Assembly: GCA_023055505.1 (NCBI GenBank)
Contig: JALIRH010000049.1
Coordinates: 248,001-312,000 of the forward strand
Length of the DNA stretch: 64,000 nucleotides
Reading direction: 5' to 3'
Source of the DNA: Callipepla californica brunnescens
Taxonomy: Eukaryota; Chordata; Aves; Galliformes; Odontophoridae
Shown here piece by piece: positions 49,116-59,000 of the stretch (position 1 is the stretch's first letter; each line of letters opens with the position of its first letter). The position numbers and the translations under genes were made by a program. The notes under the pieces are model-generated. The model was not told where the DNA came from and did not search any database. It saw only the letters and a program-made list of their open reading frames with translations.

Positions 49116-49335
49116 AAGGCGGTGTGCCCAGAGCGAAGCCACGCCCAGCTATGGGGCGGATGTGGGGCAGCTACGGGGCAGCCATGGGTCACCATGGATC
49201 TCCATGGGGTCCCTACGGATCTCAATGGGGTCTCCACTGATCTCAGTGGATCTCAATGGGGTGGCTATGGGGCAGCTGTGGGGCAGCAATGGGGCACTGA
49301 CCTATTCCCCTCAGAATGCCGCCACTGCATCTCCT
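49116..49335 (+). repeat. GGGGCAGC/ATGGGGTC transition repeats
   Basis: Short imperfect repeats of ATGGGGCAGC and TCTCAATGGGGTC type. The right end (about 49302-49318) has a pyrimidine-rich stretch and AG, TTCCCCTCAG, followed by about 50 bp of less repetitive sequence. It looks weakly like a splice acceptor, but I cannot connect it to any gene. Confidence 0.6.
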
Positions 49336-50110
49336 CCACCTCCTGCGGGAGCACCTCTGTGGGGCAGAACTCTGCCCCACACCTTCACCCCAAACATCCA
49401 CACCACAGCTCAGCCCCACAGCGCTGCCCCACATCCCACACATTTGCCCCACATCTCTGCCCCTCATCCCCTGGCCACACAGCTCAGCCCCACATCCCAC
49501 AGCTCAGCCCCTCATCCCACACCTGGCCCCAGAGCTCAGCCCTGTGGCTCTGCCCCACACATCTGCCCCAAACCCCACACCTGGACCCACAGCTCAGCCC
49601 CACATCCCTCAGCTCTGCACCACAGCTCAGCCCCTCACCCCACACCTGGCCCCAGAGCTCAGCCCTGTGGCTCTGCCCCACACATCTGCCCCAAACCCCA
49701 CACCTGGACCCACAGATCTGCCCCACATCCCACAGCTCTGCCCCACGGCTCAACCCCAATCTGCACATACCTGCCCCACATCCCACAGCTCTGCCCCACA
49801 TACCTACCTGCCCCACAGATCAGCCCCACATTCCACAGCTCTGCCCCATGGATCAGCCTCACATCCCGCAGCTCAGCCCCGCATCTGAGCCCCACATCTG
49901 CTCATACCTGCACCACACCTCCGCCCCCCAACCGCCACAGCTCTGCCCCACAGATCCACCCCACAGCTCAGCCCCGCATCCCACAGCTCTGCCCCAATCA
50001 GTGCACCTGGACCCACAACTCTGCCCCACAGCTCTGCCCCAAGCCTGGACCCCACACCCACGACCCCAGCCCCAAATCCCTGCCCCATAACCCCATAACC
50101 TGACCCCGGC
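49336..50110 (+). repeat. CCCCACAGCTCTGCCCCACATC minisatellite
   Basis: C-rich tandem repeats based on CAGCTCAGCCCCACATCC and CAGCTCTGCCCCACA. A longer duplication is visible: the block at about 49518-49590 recurs at about 49644-49716 (offset about 126 bp). The + strand is nearly free of G-runs and the - strand is G-rich. The 413- and 404-residue frames crossing this region from 48849/48889 are low-complexity translations on the + strand. Confidence 0.88.
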
Positions 50111-50139
50111 CCCATAACCGCCCCTCCCGCCCTGCCACT

Positions 50140-50420
50140 GACCACGTGCTCTGCTTCCAGCTCCGCTTCCACCATGCGGCCGCTTCCGGCCCCACGGCAC
50201 AGCTCGGCCAATCACAGCACAGATCGGCAGCGGAAAGGGCGGGGTGTGGGGTAGCGAGGCGGAACAGTGCCACTGGAACGAGGCACGATGACCGGAAATG
50301 ACTGAAACGTCTGGGAGCGCGGATTTCCGGCAGCGAGCGGGGCATTGTGGGTAAGGAGGCGGAAGCACGCCTGGAAGTGGGAAACCGGAAGCCAGTGGGA
50401 AGCGAGTGGGTGTGGCCAAC
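50140..50420. promoter_or_regulatory. CpG-rich promoter-like block
   Basis: A ~280-bp non-repetitive, CpG-rich island between two minisatellites. It holds a GGCCAATC CCAAT box (50207-50214), a GC box GGGCGGGG (50237-50244), and ETS-type motifs CTTCCGG (50183-50189), ACCGGAAAT (50291-50299), TTTCCGG (50324-50330) and ACCGGAAGC (50384-50392). It also contains GCATTGTGGGTAA (50342-50354). This combination is typical of TATA-less housekeeping promoters. No convincing first exon follows on either strand, so it may be a displaced or pseudogene promoter. Confidence 0.45.
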
Positions 50421-50757
50421 GTTAAGCCTCGCATTCGAGCCACGCCCCAACGTGCAATGACCCAAAGTGACCCCGATGTGACGCAAAATGACCCCAAATA
50501 TCCCAGATTACTTCCAACACTTCTTGGAAGCGCTGCGCCCCAAAGGGCCCCAAAATGACCCCAAAGTGACCCCAAAACCCTATAACGACCCCATAAGGAC
50601 CATATCAAATCCCCTATGGGGTCACTTCTTGGTGTCTCTGCAGGCCACGACGCAGCACTGCACCCCAAAGTGCTCCAGAGTGACCCCAAAGTGACCGTAA
50701 ATCGGCCCTAATGACCCCAAAAAACCTAAATCCTGGAACGGCCCCAAAACGGCCACA
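50421..50757. repeat. TGACCCCAAA repeats
   Basis: Loose tandem repeats of CCCCAAAGTGACCCCAAAATGA type. A duplicated fragment of the adjoining exon-like segment lies at about 50621-50662 (CACTTCTTGGTGTCTCTGCA and on), corresponding to 50761-50806. Confidence 0.7.
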
Positions 50758-50879
50758 CGGGGTCGCTTCTTCTTGGTGTCCCTGCAGGCCACAACGTAGC
50801 GCTGTGCGACGTTGAGTGGCGATGAATATCCGTCAGCGTACAACGTGTCCTCAAACAGCACCGAGGAATCATCCTGCGG
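50758..50879 (-). pseudogene. Exon-like segment of an unidentified gene
   Basis: A ~120-bp non-repetitive island. Read on the minus strand it has AG acceptors at its start (ATAACAG, complement of 50880-50886, and CCGCAG just inside), an open frame containing VLFEDTLYADGYSS and NVAQRYVVACRDTKKKR, and a GTGTGG donor candidate at its end (complement of 50752-50757). Codons look ordinary and non-repetitive, unlike everything around it. Its start is duplicated at about 51090-51121 and its end at about 50621-50662, both as fragments embedded in minisatellite. I do not recognise the protein. No neighbouring exons are evident, so it may be a captured exon or the remnant of a degraded gene. Confidence 0.35.
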
Positions 50880-50884
50880 CTGTT

Positions 50885-51457
50885 ATAGAGCAATTATGGG
50901 GTCAGGGGGAATTTATGGGGTCGGGAGGAAAGCAATGGGGTCAGGGGGAATTATGGGGTCAGGGGGAATTTAAAGGGTTGGGGGGGGAACAGGGGAACTA
51001 ATAGGGTCAGAGGGGAAATTAATGGGGTCACGGGGGGAACAGGTGAATTATGGGGACGGGGGGAAAGTAATGGGGTTGGGCTGATGTGACCTCAAACAGC
51101 ACCGAGGAATCGTCCTGCGGCTGTTCTAGGGCAATTATAGGGTCGGGGGGAATAGGGGAAGTAACAGGGTCAGGAGGTGAAGTAATGGGGTCACAGGGGG
51201 GAATTGATGGGGTTGGGGGGGAAATTATAGGGTCATGGGGGGGAATTATGGGGTCGGGGGAAAATTGTGGGGTCAGGGGGGAACTAATGGGATTTGGGGC
51301 TGACATTTGGGGGAAATAATCGGATTCTGGGGCTGATAATGGAGATTTTGGGGTGGAATTGCAGGATTTTGGCGCTGAGTTTTGGGGTCAGATATCGACA
51401 TTATAGGGCTGGGTTATGGGGTCCGTTCGTGCCCTTTTGGGGCCGGGTTCTGTGCTG
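50885..51457 (+). repeat. G-rich ATGGGGTCAGGGGGAATT minisatellite
   Basis: Tandem repeats of about 16-20 bp (TATGGGGTCAGGGGGAATT and variants) with frequent runs of four to eight G on the + strand, strongest around 51140-51290. A second fragment of the exon-like segment is embedded at about 51090-51121. The repeat ends at TGTGGGTCC, where the degenerate CCCTAA DNA begins. Confidence 0.88.
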
Positions 51458-51459
51458 TG

Positions 51460-52079
51460 GGTCCTAAAACTAAAGAGAACCCTACCCCTTCCACTAAACC
51501 TTCATCTACATCCCTAACCCTTACCCTAAACCTAAATCTACACCAAAACCTAACCCTAACCCTAACATGTCTTCTAACTGTAAAACTAATGCTTCACGTA
51601 ACCCGAACTGAAACCCTAGGATTAAACCTTACCTAACACCTAGCTATATTCCTAACCCTATCCTGAAACCTAACGTTAACCCTAACCCTAAAAACAACTT
51701 GGAACCAAACCCTAACCCTAACCTAACCCTTATCAGAACCCTAAATCTAATCCTAACCGTTACCTTAATTTAACTCCAATTCTACCTGAAATCTAAATGG
51801 GACCTTAAAACCAACCCCAAATTTAAGCCCAACCCTAAGCCTAACACAAAGCATTAGATTACCACAGCCATCACCTAACTTCTAACCCTGACCCTAACAC
51901 TAATACTAAACCAAAACAGATTCCAAATACTAACCCAATTCCTATTCTGAAACCCAAAACTATTCCAAAAACAAACCCAAGGCCTAACCTTTCTCTCACT
52001 CTAACAATCAAAGAAAACCTATTCCTAAACCTAATCCTAAATCTAGTCCTAATCCTAACCCTCACCCTTAATCTAACCC
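51460..52079 (+). repeat. Diverged partial macrosatellite C-arm, left part
   Basis: From CCTAAAACTAAAGAGAACC onward this follows unit sequence beginning at about 18149 in unit 1, with scattered differences. Relative to the full units about 285 bp are missing. Sequence jumps from the block ending CCACAGCCATCACCTAACT (unit 1 about 18549-18567) to the equivalent place in the next sub-repeat (about 18834), as expected from recombination between neighbouring sub-repeats. The left junction shares GGTCC with the flanking minisatellite. Confidence 0.88.
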
Positions 52080-52653
52080 TGTCAACGGTTTACCGGGCTG
52101 GATCGGCCCGGTTCCGTGACGATTGCTGCGGGGACCCACGGACCCACGCCCCAGGAAAGGGCAAGGAAAAAGGGAAAAGGGAAAAGGGAGATGGGCCTAG
52201 AAACAAAACAGCGGCAACGATCTGAGGAGGAAAGCTAATTTACTAAATAAGATATTAGAAAACAAAATAACACAATATAATACAATGTAATTGGAATTGA
52301 GGCTAATGAATCAAACAAAATGAGCAAGAGAGAGTGTCCGATAAACCGAAGGCCTTACGCTAACGCTGAAGGCGATACGGCAGCGAGCACCCACTGCTGA
52401 GTCGATCCCGAAGGAAAGAGAGTGTCCCGTGACCGCTGAGGGTTTTCATCTGTTCCCTCTGAGCGGAAAACACGTAAAAATACAAAGCATCGCAAAGTCC
52501 TCTGGGGAATGTAGTGCTTCTTCTCTTCTCAGACAGGTATACCTGGAATTATCAATGATCTATGGAGCTGGAGTATTAGCTCTTCAACTCCTAATGCAAT
52601 ACATGATGTTATGATGTGGAATACCAGTACCAAAAAATCATAAAACCATGACA
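52080..52653. mobile_element. Solo LTR (574 bp) with 5-bp target duplication
   Basis: A ~574-bp non-telomeric insert begins TGTCAACGG and ends CCATGACA (terminal TGTCA/TGACA inverted repeat, TG...CA ends). It is flanked by AACCC at 52075-52079 and again at 52654-52658. Removing it restores the CTAACCCCAACCCCCACCC order seen in the macrosatellite (unit 1 near 19031). These are the hallmarks of a retroviral LTR inserted with a 5-bp duplication, with the internal region lost by LTR-LTR recombination. The A-rich stretch at about 52240-52320 and the TGTCATGG start on the minus strand suggest, weakly, that its sense is minus. Family not recognised. Confidence 0.85.
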
Positions 52654-53060
52654 AACCCCAACCCCCACCCAGAAGCTAACACTTAGCATTGTACAATACC
52701 TAAACGTACCCCTAATCCTTATCACTAAACCTAAAAGGAACCTGAAACATAGTGCTAAATCTGACCCGAACCCTAACCCTAAACTTCATCCTATTCCCAA
52801 ACCTCGCCCTATTCAGAACCCTATTCCTAACCCGAACACTAACCCTTACTCTATTACTAACTTGAAGACTAACCCTAACAATGAACCAATTCCTAAACCT
52901 TTTCCTTCCTACAAATTGATTCCTAACACTAACCCTAACCCTAATCAAACCCGAACCCTATTCTTAACCCTAAATCTAACCGTATCCCAATCCCTAACTC
53001 TTACCATAACCCTAACCCTAAGTCTTACTCTATCACTAACCCTAACCCTACATTAACCCT
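52654..53060 (+). repeat. Diverged partial macrosatellite C-arm, right part
   Basis: Resumes the unit sequence after the solo LTR (ACCCAGAAGCTAACACTTAG, as at about 19047 in unit 1) through the block ACAATGAACCAATTCCTA (about 52878). It has an additional ~120 bp not in the units (about 52760-52860) before it becomes generic CCCTAA repeat. Confidence 0.82.
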
Positions 53061-56000
53061 ATCCTAACCCTAACCATAACCCTAACCTAAACCTAATCCC
53101 AATCCTAACCCTAACCCTACCCTAACCCCTAACACTAATCCCCTAAACCTTACCACAACCCTAACCCTGAACCCTAACACTACCCTAACCCTGAACCTAA
53201 CCCTAATCCTACCCTAACACCAACCCTCACCCTAACCCTAACCCTAACCCTAACACTAATCCCCTAACTCTAACCCCCTAACCCTAACCCTAACCTAACC
53301 CTTACCCCAACCCTAACCCCTAACCATACCCTAACCCTAACCCTAAACCCTAACACTACCCTAACCCTGAACCTAACCCTAATCCGACCCTAACACCAAC
53401 CCTCACCCTAACCCTTACCCAAACCCTAAACGTACCCTAACCCTAACACTAACCCTACCCTAACTCTAACCCTACCCTAACCCTACCCTAACTCTTACCC
53501 TATCCCTAACCCTAACCCCTAACCCTAATACTGACCCTAACCCCTAACCCTAACCCTTACCGAAAATTCTAATCCAACCCTAACCCTTACCCTAACCCCT
53601 AACTCTACCCTAACCCTACACTAACCCTCAAATCTAACCCTAATTCTACCCTAACCCTAACCCTACCCTTAACCCTGACCCTAACCATACCCTAACCCTT
53701 ACCTAACCCTAACTCTACCCTAATCCTTAACCCTAAACCTACCCTAACATTTACCCTAACCCCTAACCCTTACCCTAACCCCTACCTAACCATAACTCTA
53801 ACATTAACCCTAACCCTACCCTAACACCTAACCCTACCCTAACCCTGTGCTAACCCTAACCCTGACCCTGACCCTGACTCAAACCCTACCCTTAACCCTG
53901 ACCCTGACCCTAACCCTACCCTAACCCTTACCTACCCCTAAGCCATAACCCTAACCCTAACCCAACCCTAACCCTACCCTAACATTTACCCTAACCCCTA
54001 ACCCTTACCTAACCATAACCCTAACACTAACCCTAAACCTAACCTAACCCTACCCTAACCGTGACCCTAACCCCTATCCCCAACCCGTAAGCCCAAACCC
54101 TAACCCTGTCCCTAACCCCAACCCTACCCTAACCCTAACCCCAACCCTACCCTAACCCTAACCCTGCCCCTAAACCTAACACTAACCCCTAACCCTACCC
54201 GAGCCCTAACCCCTAACCTTAACCCTAACCCCTAACCCATACCCTACCCTAACACTACCCTACCCTTACCATAAACCTACCCTAACTCTACCCTTACCCT
54301 AACCCTACCCTAACCCTAACTCTAACCCTACCCTAACTCTAACCCTATCCATAACCCTAACCCTACCATAACCCTATTGATGGACCCTAACAATACCCTA
54401 ACCCTAACCCCTTACCCTAACACCTAACCCTAACCCTAAACCCTAAACCTTGCCTAACCCTATTGATGGACCCTAACCATAACACTAACCCTACCCGTAA
54501 TCCTACCCCTAACCCTTACCCAACCCTAACCCTAAACCTAATCCAACCTAACCCTAACCCTAACCCTAACACTAACCCTACCCCTACACATACACCTAAC
54601 CCTAACCCCTAACCCTAAACCCTAACCCTATTGATGGACCCTAACCGTAACCGGAACCCTAACCCTAACTTTACCCTAACCCTACCCGTAACCCTACCCC
54701 TAACTCTTACCCTATTCTAACCCTAACCCTAACCCTACCCTAACCCTAACTCCTAACACCTTAACCCTAATTCTAACCCCTAACCCTTACCCTACCCTAA
54801 CCCTACCCCTACCCTACCCTAACACTAACCCCTAACCTTAACCCCTAACCCTAACCCTACCCTAACCCTAACCCTACACCCTAACCCTAACACAAACCCT
54901 ACCCTAACCCTATCCTAACCCTACCCTAATCTAACCCTAACCCTATTGATCAACCCAAAACCTAACCCTAACCCTACCCTAACCCTAAAACCCTAACCCT
55001 GACTCACACCCTACCCGTAACCCTGACCCTAATACTTACCATAACCATTATCTAACCCTAACCCTACCCCTTAAACCTAACCCTAACCCTACCCTAACCT
55101 TTACCCTAACCCTAACCCTTACTTAACCATAACCCTACCCTAACACTAACCCTAACCCTACCGTAAACCCTAACCCTTACCCTACCCTAACCCTTACCCT
55201 TACCCTAACCCTACCCTAATCCTAACCCCTAAGCCCAACCCCTAAGCCCTTATCCTGCCCCTAACCCTTACCCCACCCTAACCCTAAACCCAACCCTACC
55301 CTAGCCCTAAACCTACCCCAGCCCTAACCCCTAACCTTAACCCTAACCACTAACCCAAACCCTAACCCTACCCTAACTCTAACCCTAACCCTACTGATTC
55401 CTTACCCTAACCCTACCCTAACTCTAACCTAACCCTAACCCTATTCCTAACCCCAACTTTAACCCTACCCTAACCCTAACCCTTAACCCTACCCTAACCC
55501 TTATCCTAACCGTAACCCCTGACTCTACCCTAACCCCTAACCCTAACCCTACCCTAATCCCAACCCAACCCTAACACTAACCCTACCCTAACCCTTACCC
55601 TAACATTGACCCTAACCCTGACCCTTACCTATCCCTAACCCTTACCCTAACACTAACCCTAACCCTGCCCTAACCCTTACCATAACCATAACCCTAACCC
55701 TAGCCCTACCCTAACCCCAACCCTATCCCTAACCCTACCCTTACCCTAACCTTAACCCTAACTCTGCCCTAACCCTTACCATAACCCTAACCCTACCCTA
55801 ACCCTAACCCCAACCCTATCCCTAACCCTACCCTTACCCTAACCTTAACCCTAACCCCTAACCCTTATCCTAACCTTAACCCCTGACGCTACCCTAACCC
55901 CTAACCCTAACCCTACCCTAACCCTAACCCAACCCTAACCCTACCCTAACCCTTAACCTAAACCAAACCCTACCCTAACTCTAACCCTAACCCTTACCCT

Positions 56001-59000
56001 GACCCTAACCCCTAACCCTAACCCTTACAGTAACCCCTAACCCTACCCTAACCCTAACCCCTAACCTTAACCCCTAACCCAAAACCCTAACCCTAACCCT
56101 ACACTAACCCTAATCTAAACTAACCCTAACCCTATTGATGGACCCAAAACCTAACCCTAACCCTACACTAACCATAACACTTAACCTAACCGTACCCTAA
56201 CCCTAACCCTGACCCTAACCCTGACTCAAACCCTACCCTTAACCCTGACCCTAACCCTACCCTAACCCTTACCTAACCCTAACCCTACCCTAACCCTAAC
56301 ACTACCCTAACATTTACCCTAACCCCTAATCCTTACCTAACCATAACCCTAACACTAAAACTAACCCTACTCTAACCCCTAACCCTACCCTAACCCTTAC
56401 CCTAACACTAACCCTAAACCTACTCTAACCGTGACCCTAACCCCTAACCCCAACCCCAAAGCCCTAACCCTAACCCTGCCCCTAACCCCAACCCAACCCT
56501 AACCCTAACCCCAACCCAACCCTAACCCTAACCCCAACCCTACCCTAACCCTAACACTAACCCCTAACCCTACCCTAGCCCTAACTTCTAACCCCTAATT
56601 TTAACCCTAACACTAACCCTAGCCCTACCCTAACCCTAACCCTACCCCTTACACTAACCATACCCTAACCCTAAAACTGACCCTACACCATCCCTGACCC
56701 TAACCCTAACCCTTACCCTAACCCTTACCTATCCCTAACCCTACTCTAACCCTTAACCCTAACCCTACCCTAACCCTTACCCATACCCCTACCCCTAACC
56801 CCTAAATCTAGCCCTACCCTAAGCCTAACCCTACCCTATCCCTAACCCTTACCCTAACCATTACCTATCCCTAACCCTACCCTAACCCTAACCATACCCC
56901 TACCCCTAACCCCTACATCTAGCCCTACCCTAACCCTAACCCTACCCTATCCCTAACCCTAACCCTTACCCTAACCCTTACCTATCCCTAACCCTACCCT
57001 AACCCTACCCCTAACCCTACCCTAACCCTGACTCAAACCCTACCCTTAACCGTGACCCTGACCCTAACCCTACCCTAACCCTTACCTACCCCTAACCCAT
57101 AACCCTAACCCTAACCCTACCCTAACATTTACCCTAACCCTTACCTAACCATAACACTAACCTAAACCTAACCTAACCCTACCCTAACCGTGACCCTAAC
57201 CCCTATCCCCAACCCGTAAGCCCAAACCCTAACCCTGTCCCTAACCCCAACCCTACCCTAACCCTAACCACAACCCTACCCTAACCCTAAACCTAACACT
57301 AACCCCTAACCCTACCCTAGCCCTAATCCCTAACCCATACCCTACCCTAACACTACCCTACCCTTACCCTAAACCTACTCTATCTCTACCCTTACCCTAA
57401 CCCTACCCTAAACCTAACTATAACCCTACCCTAACTCTAACCCTAACCCTAACTCTTACCCTATCCCTAACCCTAACACTGACCCTAACCACTAAACCTA
57501 ACCCTTACCGTAAATTCTAATCCAACCCTAACCCTAACCCTACCCATACCCCTACCCCTAACCCTAACCTAACCCTAACACTACCCTAACCCTAACCCCT
57601 AACCCTAACCCCTAACCGTAGCCCTACCCTAACCCTACCCCTCACCCTAACCCTAACACTACCCTAACCCTAACCCCTAACCCTAACCGTAGCCCTACCC
57701 TAACCCTACCCCTCACCCTAACCCTATCCCTTACCCTAACCCTTACCTATCCCTAACCCTTACCCTAAACCTTAACCCTACCCTAACCCTACCCTAAACC
57801 TAACCCTAACCTTAAACCCTAACCCCAACCCACCAGATCCCTAAAACTAACTCTAACCCTAACCCTACTGATTCCTTACCATAACCCTACCCTAACCCTA
57901 ACCCTACCCTAAACTTAACCCCTAACCCTAACCCTTACCCTAACCCTAACATTGACCCTATCCCTGACCCTAACCCCTAACACAAACCCTTACCGTAACC
58001 CCTAACCCTAAACCCTAACCCTAACACTAACCCTACACTAACCCTAATCTAAACTAACCCTAACCCTAAACTAACCCTAATCTAAACTAACCCTAACCCT
58101 ATTGATGGACCCAAAACCTAACCCTAACCCTACCCTAACCCTAACACTTACCCTAACCGTACCCTAACCCTAACCCTGACCCTAACCCTGACTCAAACCC
58201 AACCCTTAACCCTGACCCTAACCCTACCCTAACCCTCACTCAAACCCTACCCTTAACCCTGACCCTGACCCTAACCCTACCCTAACCCTTACCTATCTCT
58301 AACCCTACCCTAACCCTAACCCTAACCCTACCCTAACCCTACCCTAACCCTCCAATCTAACCCTAATTCTACTCTAACCCTTACCCCTAACCCTAACCCT
58401 ACCCTAACCCTAAACCCTAATCCTACCATAACCCTATTGATGGACTCTAATTCTACCTTAACCCTAACCCCTAACCCTAACACTAACCCTACACTAACCC
58501 TAATCTAAACTTACCCTAACCCTATTGATGGACCCAAAACCTAACCCTAACCCTACCCTAACCATAACACTTAACCTAACCGTACCCTAACCCTAACCCT
58601 GACCCTAACCCTGACTCAAACCCTACCCTTAACCCTGACCCTAACCCTACCCTAACCCTTACCTAACCCTAACCCTACCCTAACCCTAACATTTACCCTA
58701 ACCCCTAACCCTTACCCTAACCCTTACCTAACCATAACCCTAACACTAAAACTAACCCTACTCTAACCCCTAACCCTACCCTAACCCTTACCCTAACACT
58801 AACCCTAACCCTACCCTAACCGTGACCCTAACCCCTAACCCCAACCCCTAAGCCCTAACCCTAACCCTGCCCTAACCCTAACCCCAACCCTACCCTAACC
58901 CTAACCCTGCCCATAACCCTAATACTAACCCCTAACCCTACCCTAGCCCTAACTTCTAACCCCTAATTTTAACCCTAACACTAACCCTAGCCCTACCCTA

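Noticed and set aside
49302..49375. Possible exon after TTCCCCTCAG with a Cys-rich reading
   Set aside because: Only about 50 bp of non-repetitive sequence, no donor site or partner exon seen, and the apparent Cys pattern does not match a known zinc-binding motif.
47085..50103. Long frames of up to 413 residues (CGSLWVAVG type, then APHPTALP type)
   Set aside because: The minisatellite period is compatible with several open frames at once. The sequence is low-complexity and the frame crosses two different repeats without any domain.
49859..50689. 276-residue minus-strand frame across the promoter-like block
   Set aside because: It spans two minisatellites and the CpG island with no conserved domain. 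It is explained by low stop-codon density in GC-rich repeat DNA.
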